Assembly (NCBI RefSeq): GCF_006438875.1
Contig: NZ_RCZH01000025.1
Span: forward strand, 1,945 to 65,944
Length of the DNA: 64,000 bases
Origin: Flavobacterium pectinovorum
Lineage (GTDB): Bacteria > Bacteroidota > Bacteroidia > Flavobacteriales > Flavobacteriaceae
Reading direction: 5' to 3'
The notes beneath the pieces are model-generated. The model was given only the letters and a program-made list of their open reading frames with translations. It was not told where the DNA came from and ran no database searches. Each line of letters opens with the position of its first letter. Position 1 is the stretch's first letter. The position numbers and the translations under genes were made by a program. Positions 19,188 to 27,261 of this stretch are shown here, piece by piece.

Positions 19188-19195
19188 TACTTTTG
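19188..19195 (+). promoter_or_regulatory. Candidate -7 element for the acyltransferase gene
   Basis: TACTTTTG fits TAnnTTTG and ends 18 bases before the chosen ATG at 19214. No TTG is placed at the normal distance upstream. Confidence 0.4.
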
Positions 19196-19213
19196 GCCTT
19201 TAATTTTCAAAGC

Positions 19214-19954
19214 ATGCAAAAAATAATTTCGTATCCCATATCCGTAATTTACTATTTGTTTTTTAGTTCGGTTTTATTGGTGTTTCATCCAATACAGTGG
19301 TTTTGCCTAAATGTTTTTGGCTACCAGGCGCACAAAGTAAGTGTTGATTATTTGAATTTTTTCCTTTTAAGATGTACAAATCTGATAGGAACGACCTATA
19401 AAATTGAAAACAGAGAGCGTATTCCAACCGGAGTTCCAATAATTTTTGTTTCAAACCACCAAAGCATGTACGATATTATCACAATGATTTGGTATTTTAG
19501 ACGATTTCATTGTAAATTTGTAAGTAAGAAGGAGTTAGGAAAAGGAATTCCGAGTGTATCGTATAATTTACGTCACGGAGGATCTGTACTAATTGACCGT
19601 AAAGACCCTAAACAAGCGATTCCGGTAATCAAAGGCTTGTCTGAATATATAGAAAAAAACAATAGAGCTGCAGTTATTTTTCCTGAAGGAACAAGAAGTA
19701 AAACAGGAAAACCGAAAGAATTTGCTCAAAGTGGTTTAAAAATCCTATGCAAATATGCACCTTCGGCATATGTTGTGCCTGTGAGTATTAATAATTCATG
19801 GAAAATGGTAAAATATGGTCTTTTCCCGGTAACCTTAGGAAATCGTCTTACCTTTACCGTTCATGAACCAATGGCAGTAAAGGATTATGATTTTGCCGAG
19901 TTAATGAGATTAACAGAAAAGGCTGTTGTAGAAGGAGTAAACGAGTATAAATAG
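19214..19954 (+). CDS. 1-acyl-sn-glycerol-3-phosphate acyltransferase (PlsC family)
   Basis: A protein of about 246 residues with a hydrophobic N-terminus (YPISVIYYLFFSSVLLVF) and the PlsC signatures: NHQSMYD (the HxxxxD catalytic pair) near residue 82, GSVLIDRKD near residue 122 and FPEGTRS near residue 156. PlsC converts lysophosphatidic acid to phosphatidic acid at the inner membrane. The start at 19214 was chosen because it gives the usual membrane-anchor N-terminus; an in-frame TTG at 19151 would add 21 residues. It is followed 51 bases later by an acyl-ACP desaturase, so both concern membrane lipids. Confidence 0.92.
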   Translation: MQKIISYPISVIYYLFFSSVLLVFHPIQWFCLNVFGYQAHKVSVDYLNFFLLRCTNLIGTTYKIENRERIPTGVPIIFVSNHQSMYDIITMIWYFRRFHCKFVSKKELGKGIPSVSYNLRHGGSVLIDRKDPKQAIPVIKGLSEYIEKNNRAAVIFPEGTRSKTGKPKEFAQSGLKILCKYAPSAYVVPVSINNSWKMVKYGLFPVTLGNRLTFTVHEPMAVKDYDFAELMRLTEKAVVEGVNEYK

Positions 19955-20005
19955 ATTTTTGATTCAGAAAATATCTGAAATAGAAATCCCAATCTTAAAT
20001 AAGTA

Positions 20006-20998
20006 ATGTCTATAAAAAACATTAGATTAGAAGTAATGCAGTTTTTAGAAAAAAACGTGGATAGCTTCGTAGAACAGTATTTAATTCCAGTGGAAAAAAT
20101 TTGGCAGCCGTCAGACTTTTTGCCTAATTCTGAAGGAGATAACTTCTTTGAGGAGGTAAGAGAGTTACGTGAAATTGCTAAAGAATTACCATATGATTTC
20201 TGGGTAACGCTTGTTGGTGACACTATAACTGAGGAAGCTCTACCAACTTATGAGTCGTGGTTAATGGATGTAGAAGGTATAAATCAGATCGAAAATGGTG
20301 GAAACGGCTGGTCTAAATGGATTCGTCAATGGACCGGAGAAGAAAACCGCCACGGTGATTTACTAAATAAATACTTGTATTTGTCCGGTCGTGTGAACAT
20401 GCGTGAAATCGAAATGACAACACAGCATTTAATCAACGACGGTTTTGATATTGGAACTGGATCTGACCCATACAAAAACTTTGTATATACGAGTTTCCAG
20501 GAATTAGCAACTTATGTTTCGCACAATAGAGTAGCCCAAATGGCTAAGAAGTTTGGTGATAACAAATTGTCTAAAATGTGTAAAATGATTGCAGGTGACG
20601 AAATGCGTCATCATCATGCGTATAGCGAATTTGTTACCCGTATTTTTGCAGTTGATCCTAGTGAAATGATGTTGGCGTTTCAATACATGATGAAACAAAA
20701 AATCGTTATGCCGGCACATTTCTTAAGAGAATCCGGTCAAAAGATCAGTTCTGCTTTCGAACAATTTTCTGATTCTGCACAACGTATTGGGGTTTACACT
20801 GCAAACGATTATGTAGATATCATGCAAAAATTAATTGATAAATGGGAAATTGACAAAATTTCAAATTTAACGGATGAAGCTGAAAAAGCACGTGATTACC
20901 TAATGAAATTGCCAGGACGTATGGCAAGAATCTCTGAGAGAATTGTAATTCCGCAAGAATCACACATCTTTAAATGGGTAGAACCGGCTAGATTGTAA
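20006..20998 (+). CDS. Acyl-ACP desaturase (ferritin-like di-iron enzyme)
   Basis: A 330-residue protein of the stearoyl-ACP desaturase family, which introduces a double bond into acyl-ACP with a di-iron centre. The two iron-binding motifs are EENRHGD near residue 113 and DEMRHHHAY near residue 200. Both have the spacing expected of the four-helix ferritin-like core. Length and layout match the plant-type soluble desaturase, found also in Bacteroidota. It follows the PlsC-type gene and probably shares its transcript. The product would adjust membrane fluidity. Confidence 0.92.
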   Translation: MSIKNIRLEVMQFLEKNVDSFVEQYLIPVEKIWQPSDFLPNSEGDNFFEEVRELREIAKELPYDFWVTLVGDTITEEALPTYESWLMDVEGINQIENGGNGWSKWIRQWTGEENRHGDLLNKYLYLSGRVNMREIEMTTQHLINDGFDIGTGSDPYKNFVYTSFQELATYVSHNRVAQMAKKFGDNKLSKMCKMIAGDEMRHHHAYSEFVTRIFAVDPSEMMLAFQYMMKQKIVMPAHFLRESGQKISSAFEQFSDSAQRIGVYTANDYVDIMQKLIDKWEIDKISNLTDEAEKARDYLMKLPGRMARISERIVIPQESHIFKWVEPARL

Positions 20999-20999
20999 A

Positions 21000-21055
21000 A
21001 TTTTAGATTTCTGACTTTAGATTTTAGATTATTCTAATGCTAATTTTAGATTGAA
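21000..21055. repeat. TTTAGATTTTAGA-type dispersed repeat
   Basis: A run of TTTAGAT, TTTAGATTTTAGAT and related units directly after the desaturase stop. The same unit recurs at 41509-41548, 42487-42520 and 57277-57320. Confidence 0.6.
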
Positions 21056-21070
21056 ATTGTAAATATATTT

Positions 21071-21113
21071 GTTGATTGTTAGAGTTTTCAAGCTTTGACA
21101 ATCAACATTTTTT
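21071..21113 (+). terminator. Terminator after the desaturase gene
   Basis: GTTGATTGT at 21071 pairs with ACAATCAAC at 21098, and a T-rich run follows. It lies 72 bases after the desaturase stop codon. Confidence 0.7.
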
Positions 21114-21215
21114 ATTCAATCAACATTTTCGAAAGAGCAAATTAAAAATAATCTGTGCAAAACCCGTCTAATCCGCGTCATCTGCGTGTCATTATCATCA
21201 CAAGAAAATACAACT

Positions 21216-21869
21216 ATGAATAATTCAGATTTAATAAATAAAACAATAGCTTTCGTAAAAGAAAAACTAAGCGATGCCGAAGGCGGACACGATTGGTTTC
21301 ATATCGAACGCGTTTATAAAAATGCACTTTTAATAGCAAAAGATACAGATTGCGATTTGGTTGTAGTACAATTAGGAGCTTTGCTTCATGATATTGCCGA
21401 CAGTAAATTTCATAACGGAGACGAAACTATCGGACCAAAAACTGCACGTTTGTTTCTGGAATCAGAGCATGTTTCTGCAGCTATTATTCAGCATGTGGTT
21501 AATATCATCGAAAACATCTCATATAAAGGCGGAAATTTCGAAAAGAAGTTTTCTTCTGTAGAATTAGACATCGTTCAGGATGCGGATCGTTTAGACGCAA
21601 TCGGGGCGATTGGAGTAGCAAGAGCGTTCAATTATGGCGGATTTAAAAATCGTGCCTTATATGATCCGGAAATTGCTCCAATAACCAATATGACAAAAGA
21701 AGAATACAAAAAGAATTACGCACCAACGATAAATCATTTCTACGAAAAGCTTTTACTCTTAAAAGACAAAATGAATACCGAAACCGGAAAACAAATTGCT
21801 GCTGAAAGACATAAGTTTATGGAATTATTTTTGGCTCAGTTCTATGCAGAGTGGGAAGGAGTGAAGTAA
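21216..21869 (+). CDS. HD domain phosphohydrolase
   Basis: A 217-residue protein of the HD superfamily of metal-dependent phosphohydrolases. The metal ligands are seen in GGHDWFHIERV near residue 24, LLHDIADSKFH near residue 60 and the late DADRLDAIG near residue 126. The overall pattern resembles the YedJ/YpgQ group of predicted nucleotide hydrolases, but the substrate is not known. The ATG at 21216 is preferred over a start at 21186 because MNNSDLINKTIAFVKEKL is the typical beginning. It is a single gene, with a terminator upstream and an inverted repeat right after the stop. Confidence 0.85.
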   Translation: MNNSDLINKTIAFVKEKLSDAEGGHDWFHIERVYKNALLIAKDTDCDLVVVQLGALLHDIADSKFHNGDETIGPKTARLFLESEHVSAAIIQHVVNIIENISYKGGNFEKKFSSVELDIVQDADRLDAIGAIGVARAFNYGGFKNRALYDPEIAPITNMTKEEYKKNYAPTINHFYEKLLLLKDKMNTETGKQIAAERHKFMELFLAQFYAEWEGVK

Positions 21870-21982
21870 GTATTCAGTCTCAGTATTCAGTCTCAGTTTT
21901 CGGTCTCAGTTTTCAGTCTCTTGATTACTGAAAACTGCGACTGCGACTGAAAACTGAAAACTGAAAACTGAGACTGAATACT
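21869..21982. repeat. Dispersed CAGTCTCAGTTTT inverted-repeat element, copy 1
   Basis: Perfect 15-bp terminal arms (AGTATTCAGTCTCAG at 21869-21883 and its complement at 21968-21982) enclose several CAGTCTC or AAAACTG units. Related elements lie at 45511-45577 and 53529-53595. It begins at the last base of the HD gene and could also serve as a transcript end between convergent genes. Confidence 0.85.
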
Positions 21983-21984
21983 TT

Positions 21985-23385
21985 CTAAAGCGAGTTGATA
22001 AACGCTAATAAATCATCGCGATCTGTTTTTGATAGTTTTTTATATTTGTCTTTTGCATTTTGGGCTTCTCCTCCGTGCCATAAAATTGCTTCTTCGACAT
22101 TTCTGGCTCTTCCGTCGTGCATCAGGTTGGTATGTTTGTTGACCGTTTGTATCAGGCCAATTCCCCATAAAGGCTGCGTTCTCCACTCAGATCCTGTTGC
22201 TTTAAAATCGGTTGCATTATCAGATAAACCTTCTCCCATATCGTGTAACAGTAAATCTGTGTAAGGACGAATAGTTTGGTTGCGAAGTGATGTTATAGAA
22301 TGTGTATTTCCGGTTAGAATCTTCGGAATATGACAACCGGTACAATTGATGGTTTCAAAAGTCTTTTTACCTTTAAGTACATTCTGATCCGTATAGTTTC
22401 TGCGAGCCGGAACCGCCAATGTTTGCGCATACAAAGCCATTCGGTTTAAGTTAATTTCTGAAATTTCCGGAGTTCCGCCATTTGGGATTTTTGTTAAATC
22501 AACTCCAAAAGGCCCGCTTTCATTAGGAAATAAAGTAGAAGTAATTCCCATATCGCCGGACAATGCGCCAGCAATTTGCTGACGTACATTTGGCTGATTT
22601 GCTTTCCATCCAAAACGCCCCATTTGAGTTGTATTGGTTGCAAAATCATGAACATAATTTGGTCTTCCCGAAATACCATCTTTGTTAGAATCGTTTTCAT
22701 CGGCGAAGCCTAAAATAGTATTTTCAGGAATTGCCTCTAATAATCCCAAACCAATAATTTGATTGGCAATTCTTGGAGATATATGAACATTTGCCAATGC
22801 TCCATAACCTAAATTAGTAACACTATAAGTTGGTTTTTGTAAAGTAACAACAGTTCCATCTGCGAGAGTTTCTGAAATTTGCTGATAAATAATTCTAAAT
22901 TCCCCTTCAGGAGTTTGTCCCAGAATTGAATTGTCCTGTAATTGTCCGCCATAAACAGGATCCGGAAATGCAAGTCCGTTTGCATCTTGTCCATCCATCG
23001 AAAAACGTAAAAGAAGACCTTTACCTAATTCTCCGTCTGTTGCCGGTGGTCTTCCTCGTCCATCTTTAAAATGACAGCTTGAACAAGAGATAGCATTAAA
23101 AAACGGTCCTAAACCATCTCGTGCAGTAGTTGAAGACGGTGCTGAAATCCAAGTCTGCCTGAAAAAAGAATTTCCTACTCCAAAATCTGTTTGTTCATCT
23201 AAATTTAAAGATGTTATAGAAAAACCAAAAGCTTCTTCACTAACATTAAAAACGGTCGCATCTCCTCCCGAAAATTGTTCGCGATCTTCAGCCGTTAACG
23301 GAGTATATTTATCATCGTCATTATTACTACAGCTATAGAAGTTAAGACTCAGAATAACAAGAAAATAAGTGGTAAAATTCTTCAT
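21985..23385 (-). CDS. Di-haem c-type oxidoreductase-like protein (DUF1111)
   Basis: A 466-residue exported protein with a lipoprotein-like N-terminus (SLNFYSC) and two c-type haem motifs, CSSCH near residue 100 and CTGCH near residue 347. The GRGRPPA segment after the first motif and NLMHDGRARNVEEAILWHGGEA near the C-terminus are marks of the DUF1111 family, formerly called thiol oxidoreductase and related to MauG-like di-haem proteins. Substrate is unknown. It lies just downstream of the minus-strand imelysin, with which DUF1111 genes are often paired. Together with the TonB receptor on the other strand it fits an iron-related envelope function. Confidence 0.88.
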   Translation of the reverse strand: MKNFTTYFLVILSLNFYSCSNNDDDKYTPLTAEDREQFSGGDATVFNVSEEAFGFSITSLNLDEQTDFGVGNSFFRQTWISAPSSTTARDGLGPFFNAISCSSCHFKDGRGRPPATDGELGKGLLLRFSMDGQDANGLAFPDPVYGGQLQDNSILGQTPEGEFRIIYQQISETLADGTVVTLQKPTYSVTNLGYGALANVHISPRIANQIIGLGLLEAIPENTILGFADENDSNKDGISGRPNYVHDFATNTTQMGRFGWKANQPNVRQQIAGALSGDMGITSTLFPNESGPFGVDLTKIPNGGTPEISEINLNRMALYAQTLAVPARRNYTDQNVLKGKKTFETINCTGCHIPKILTGNTHSITSLRNQTIRPYTDLLLHDMGEGLSDNATDFKATGSEWRTQPLWGIGLIQTVNKHTNLMHDGRARNVEEAILWHGGEAQNAKDKYKKLSKTDRDDLLAFINSL

Positions 23386-23397
23386 GATATAATGCTA

Positions 23398-23427
23398 AAA
23401 AAGTGCTCCCGAAAAGGAACACTTTTT
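23398..23427. terminator. Bidirectional-looking hairpin between the imelysin and DUF1111 genes
   Basis: AAAAAGTG and CACTTTTT frame a smaller TCC/GGA stem. It lies after the minus-strand imelysin and before the DUF1111 start, so it may attenuate read-through. Confidence 0.6.
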
Positions 23428-23452
23428 GTTTAATTGTTTTCTTGTTTTTTGC

Positions 23453-24640
23453 TTAACCGTTTACAGTTATTTTAATTTTTGTAGCTCCTTTTAGTAAAGT
23501 AGCACCAAAGTTTAATAATTGTTGCACAGCAGTTTTTACTTTAGCACCTTCAGGAGAATCCGGTCCGCCAGAAATAGCTAAGTCAAACGGAATCGAAATT
23601 GCTGCCACTTTTGCAGTAGCAGAATTCAATGAAGTTAAAGTCTCATCATAAGTGGCAACATCAGCTTGCTTTACTAAATCTTCTAAAGAAGGCCCTTCAA
23701 CATTTTCATATTTTCCTTGGTAAACGTTGATTACACCTTGTAAATTTAAAGCAATATCTCTGTGAGTATTATCACTAAAACAAGAATGTTCGTCTTCTTG
23801 ATCCGCATTTTCCAATGCAACTTCCATACGCTCGATTGGTAATTCAGCAGTAACAAGAGTCGTTATTCCAAGATAAATGTTTTTGATTGCAATATCTTCT
23901 GGCATAGCAAGGAAAGCATTTCTATAAGAACCACCGGATTTCCATTGTTGCACTAAACTATTTAAATCATCGATCAATATACTAGCACAAGCTTTTAAGT
24001 AATCTGCTCTACGACCTTGATTTGTAGCAGTTCCAGTTGCTCCATTTACATAATCAGTATAAGGTCTTTGTCCAGGCAATTTTGCAGATGGAGCAGTCAA
24101 ATCTTGTCCCCACAATAAAAATTCAATCGCGTGATATCCAACACTAATGTTTTTTTCAGGATTGCTTCCTCCAGAATTTGCTTCAATTAAAACCGTTTTG
24201 CTGATAGTAGGAAATTCAGTTAAACTATTTATTATTCCTGCATTTGCAGCACCATCAACATAATCAATATAATTTTCATCTAAAGGCCAGGAATTCATAT
24301 ATGCTTCTGGTCCATCTAAGGCCTCATTGTCAATTGGTCCGTTTGCAAAACGAAAAGCTTCCGTAGTACCGTAACTTTCTCTTGATGTTTTCCAAGCCGT
24401 TTTTGCCGCTGTGAAATTTGCATTAGTAGGAGTTGTTGTAAATGTTTTGATAGCAGTTTCTAAAAGTACTGCATCATCATATGCCTGTTTGTAGTTAGCA
24501 TAAACAATGTTCGTGTAGTTTTCGATAACTTGTTTTTTTGTAACAACAGCTTTAGAGTCGTTATTATCATTACTGCTGCAAGCAAAAAAAGTTAGTCCTG
24601 CAAATAGTGCAAAAGCAACTTTTGGATATAGGTTTTTCAT
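23453..24640 (-). CDS. Imelysin family lipoprotein with the canonical GxHxxE motif
   Basis: A 395-residue protein with a lipoprotein signal (LTFFAC near residue 20) and the imelysin (peptidase M75-like) fold. The diagnostic motif is seen as GYHAIEFLLWGQD near residue 168; family members use this GxHxxE to bind iron or another metal. FSDNTHRDI near residue 275 is also conserved. Proteins of this group, such as IrpA and EfeO relatives, are iron-regulated envelope proteins, and a protease role is doubtful. It is divergent from a second imelysin gene. The shared intergenic region contains promoters and TTTATTTAGAA half-sites. Confidence 0.9.
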   Translation of the reverse strand: MKNLYPKVAFALFAGLTFFACSSNDNNDSKAVVTKKQVIENYTNIVYANYKQAYDDAVLLETAIKTFTTTPTNANFTAAKTAWKTSRESYGTTEAFRFANGPIDNEALDGPEAYMNSWPLDENYIDYVDGAANAGIINSLTEFPTISKTVLIEANSGGSNPEKNISVGYHAIEFLLWGQDLTAPSAKLPGQRPYTDYVNGATGTATNQGRRADYLKACASILIDDLNSLVQQWKSGGSYRNAFLAMPEDIAIKNIYLGITTLVTAELPIERMEVALENADQEDEHSCFSDNTHRDIALNLQGVINVYQGKYENVEGPSLEDLVKQADVATYDETLTSLNSATAKVAAISIPFDLAISGGPDSPEGAKVKTAVQQLLNFGATLLKGATKIKITVNG

Positions 24641-24647
24641 ATTTCGG

Positions 24648-24663
24648 TTTATTTAGAACAATT
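24648..24663. promoter_or_regulatory. Candidate iron-responsive half-site (leader of the left imelysin)
   Basis: TTTATTTAGAACAATT shares TTTATTTAGAA with a second site at 24705-24720. Similar TTTAGA half-sites occur at feoA and at the AraC-type gene. A Fur-type role is inferred. Confidence 0.35.
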
Positions 24664-24672
24664 AAATTTAGG

Positions 24673-24702
24673 CAAATGTAAATAATTCTTACATCCCTCC
24701 AA
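24673..24702 (-). promoter_or_regulatory. Promoter of the left imelysin gene
   Basis: On the minus strand TTG (24700-24702), a 19-base spacer and TACATTTG (24673-24680) match the Bacteroidota consensus, 33 bases from the start codon. Confidence 0.75.
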
Positions 24703-24704
24703 AT

Positions 24705-24720
24705 TTTATTTAGAATAAAT
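24705..24720. promoter_or_regulatory. Candidate iron-responsive half-site between the two imelysins
   Basis: TTTATTTAGAATAAAT, a near-palindrome just upstream of the TTG of the left imelysin promoter and 25 bases before the -7 of the right one. It resembles the site at 24648. Confidence 0.4.
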
Positions 24721-24744
24721 ATGCTTAAGTTAATTGCGCTTTTG

Positions 24745-24752
24745 TATTTTTG
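24745..24752 (+). promoter_or_regulatory. -7 element for the right imelysin gene
   Basis: TATTTTTG fits TAnnTTTG, 18 bases before the ATG at 24770. The -33 element is unclear. Confidence 0.5.
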
Positions 24753-24769
24753 TCGAAATATTCAACAAA

Positions 24770-25891
24770 ATGAAAAAAATAATTTTCCTTTTAGGTTTAG
24801 TTGTTACTATAATTGCTTGCTCGTCAGGTGATAATAGTGGAGAGAATTCAGGTGGAAAAAATTATGATCGTGCCGCTCTTTTAACTAATTGGGCAGACAA
24901 TATAATTATCCCTAGTTATGAAAATTATCAGACAAAATTGGCAACATTGTCAACAGACGCTGCAAATTTTACAGCTACACCTACAACCGCAGCTTTACAA
25001 ACTCTGAGAACAAGTTGGTACGAAGCTTATAAAGCATATCAATATGTTGCGATTTATGGTTTTGGAAAAGCTTCGGATATTAACCTGAAAGAAATTGCAA
25101 ATACTTTTCCAACAAGTACAACAGGTATTGAAGATAATATTACATCAGGAACTTATAATCTTAGCCTGCAAGCACAATATGCCAAACAAGGTTTTCCCGC
25201 GTTGGACTATTTACTAAATGGTTTAGGTGCCGATGATACAACAATTGTGACATTTTATACCACAAATGCAAAATCAGCAAATTATAGAAAATATCTGGTT
25301 GATGTAACCGGAAAACTTAAAACTACTATCGATACAGTTGTTACAGATTGGAAATCGGGAGGTTATAGAGCTGCATATATTGCTAATACAGGAACTTCTG
25401 TAAGTGGAGCGGTAAATGTAACGGCTAATAGTTTTGTCAAGAATTTAGAGAAAGACATTCGGACGCTAAAGATGGGTATTCCGGCAGGTGTAGATTCAGA
25501 AGGAGTTAAATTCCCTGAAAAAACGGAAGCTTTGTATAAAGGAAATGTTTCAACAGAATTGCTTAATATCTCCATAAAAGCATCTCAGGATTTCTTTAAC
25601 GGAAAATACTTTAACGCAACAACAACAGGTGTAAGTTTAAAAACATACTTAGATTTTGTAAATGCTGCTCCTGACGGAAAAAAATTAAGCGACATAATCA
25701 ACACACAATATGCGGCAGTTTTTACTGCAAATAATAATTTGAACGCGAGCCTTACCGATCAGATTAATACAGATAACACTAAAGTTATTACAGCATATAA
25801 AGCTTTACAGCAAGCTGTAGGTTTTACAAAACTGAATATGCTGCAAGCGCTCAACATAACAATTGATTATGTAGATGGCGATGGAGATTAA
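24770..25891 (+). CDS. Imelysin-like lipoprotein with a diverged metal motif
   Basis: A protein of about 373 residues with a lipoprotein signal (TIIACSS near residue 17). Its NWADNIIIPSYENY start, W..AYKAYQYV segment and repeated helices match the imelysin family. The place of the GxHxxE motif is taken by QGFPALDYLLNG near residue 135, so the usual His and Glu are replaced by Pro and Asp. It may therefore not bind metal in the usual way, or may act as a partner. The ATG at 24770 gives the lipoprotein signal. Its stop is 2 bases before the HTTM gene, so it heads the imelysin-HTTM-TonB receptor operon. Confidence 0.85.
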   Translation: MKKIIFLLGLVVTIIACSSGDNSGENSGGKNYDRAALLTNWADNIIIPSYENYQTKLATLSTDAANFTATPTTAALQTLRTSWYEAYKAYQYVAIYGFGKASDINLKEIANTFPTSTTGIEDNITSGTYNLSLQAQYAKQGFPALDYLLNGLGADDTTIVTFYTTNAKSANYRKYLVDVTGKLKTTIDTVVTDWKSGGYRAAYIANTGTSVSGAVNVTANSFVKNLEKDIRTLKMGIPAGVDSEGVKFPEKTEALYKGNVSTELLNISIKASQDFFNGKYFNATTTGVSLKTYLDFVNAAPDGKKLSDIINTQYAAVFTANNNLNASLTDQINTDNTKVITAYKALQQAVGFTKLNMLQALNITIDYVDGDGD

Positions 25892-25893
25892 TA

Positions 25894-27261
25894 ATGAAAA
25901 ATAACATTATAAAATATTTAGAAACGAATACTCATGCCGCAACGCTAGCTTTTTTTAGGCTGGCGTTTGGTTTTATGATGACCCTTAGTTTGGTTCGTTT
26001 TATGAGTTACAATTGGGTAGAAAAGTTTTATATCGAACCAGTTTTTCATTTTACATATTATGGTTTCGGATGGGTAAAGCCTTTCGGGACGCCCACTTAC
26101 CTGCTTTTTGTGCTTGCCTTAGTCTCATCAGTTGCAGTTGCTATAGGTTATCGATACAAAGTTGCATCAACGATTTTCTTTCTAAGTTTTACTTATATCG
26201 AGCTAATGGATAAGACGACCTATCTTAACCATTATTATTTTATTTCGGTGGTAAGTTTCGTTCTGATTTTTCTGCCGGCAAATGCTTATTTTTCTGTTGA
26301 TGGGTATCGAAATCCTAAAATAGTCTTTCAAAAGATTCCGCGTTGGACAACTGATATTTTAAAACTGCTTTTAGGAATCGTATATTTTTATGCAGGTTTG
26401 GCAAAGATCAATTCCGATTGGCTTTTCAAAGCAATGCCTCTTAAAATTTGGCTTCCAACAAATCATACTCTTCCCTTAATTGGTGGTTTTTTAAATGAAA
26501 ACTGGGTTCATTTTGCCTTTAGCTGGAGCGGAATGATTTATGACTTAAGCATTCCTTTTTTGTTGCTTTACAAACGAACACGAACATTTGCCTTTGTTTT
26601 GGTTGTCGTTTTTCATTTAATGACCAAAATCCTATTCCCAATTGGCGTTTTTCCTTATGTAATGATCGTAAGTTCGTTGCTGTTTTTTGAAAGTGATTTT
26701 CATAAAAAATGCCTGAACTATATCGCCGGACTTTTTCGTTTTAGTTTAGAGGTATTTGAAAATGGAAAAGAAAAAGTAATAACATTTACAGGACTTTATA
26801 AAGCTAAAATGGCAATTTTGGTTTGTTTTTTAATTTTTCAATTGACATTTCCGTTTCGCTATTTATTTTATCCCGGAGAATTATTCTGGACCGAAGAAGG
26901 TTTTCGCTTTTCATGGCGTGTCATGTTGATGGAAAAAGCTGGTTATACCGAATTTACCGTTAAAGACAGTAAAACCAAAAAACAGATAAAAGTAAATAAC
27001 GGTTATTTTTTGACTGCTTTTCAGGAAAAACAAATGGCATTTCAGCCGGATTTCATTTTAGAATACGCCCATTTTTTACACGATTATTATCAACAACAAG
27101 GCTTTAACGATCCCGAAGTTCACGTAGAAAGCTACGTCGCACTCAACGGACGATTGAGCAAACTTTATATAGACCAAAACATTAACCTCGCAAAAGAAAA
27201 TGAATCATTCGATCACAAAACCTGGATTTTACCTTTCAATGATGAAATTAAAGGATTTTAG
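25894..27261 (+). CDS. HTTM domain membrane protein (gamma-carboxylase-like)
   Basis: A 455-residue membrane protein with several hydrophobic helices in residues 15-330 and a soluble C-terminal portion. Segments such as RLAFGFMMTLSLVRFM, DKTTYLNHYYF and LLGIVYFYAGLAKINSDWL are characteristic of the HTTM family, which includes vitamin K-dependent gamma-glutamyl carboxylase. Bacterial members are of unknown function. The gene starts 2 bases after the imelysin-like gene and overlaps the TonB receptor gene by about 20 bases. This tight packing means the three are very probably co-translated and work together at the envelope. Confidence 0.88.
   Translation: MKNNIIKYLETNTHAATLAFFRLAFGFMMTLSLVRFMSYNWVEKFYIEPVFHFTYYGFGWVKPFGTPTYLLFVLALVSSVAVAIGYRYKVASTIFFLSFTYIELMDKTTYLNHYYFISVVSFVLIFLPANAYFSVDGYRNPKIVFQKIPRWTTDILKLLLGIVYFYAGLAKINSDWLFKAMPLKIWLPTNHTLPLIGGFLNENWVHFAFSWSGMIYDLSIPFLLLYKRTRTFAFVLVVVFHLMTKILFPIGVFPYVMIVSSLLFFESDFHKKCLNYIAGLFRFSLEVFENGKEKVITFTGLYKAKMAILVCFLIFQLTFPFRYLFYPGELFWTEEGFRFSWRVMLMEKAGYTEFTVKDSKTKKQIKVNNGYFLTAFQEKQMAFQPDFILEYAHFLHDYYQQQGFNDPEVHVESYVALNGRLSKLYIDQNINLAKENESFDHKTWILPFNDEIKGF

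Noticed and set aside
21869..21982. Possible CRISPR or tandem array in the CAGTCTC element
   Set aside because: The element is an inverted repeat with complementary ends, not regular repeat-spacer structure.
23453..25891. Secreted proteases (imelysin name)
   Set aside because: Peptidase activity of this family is doubtful, and context and metal motif point to iron-linked envelope proteins.
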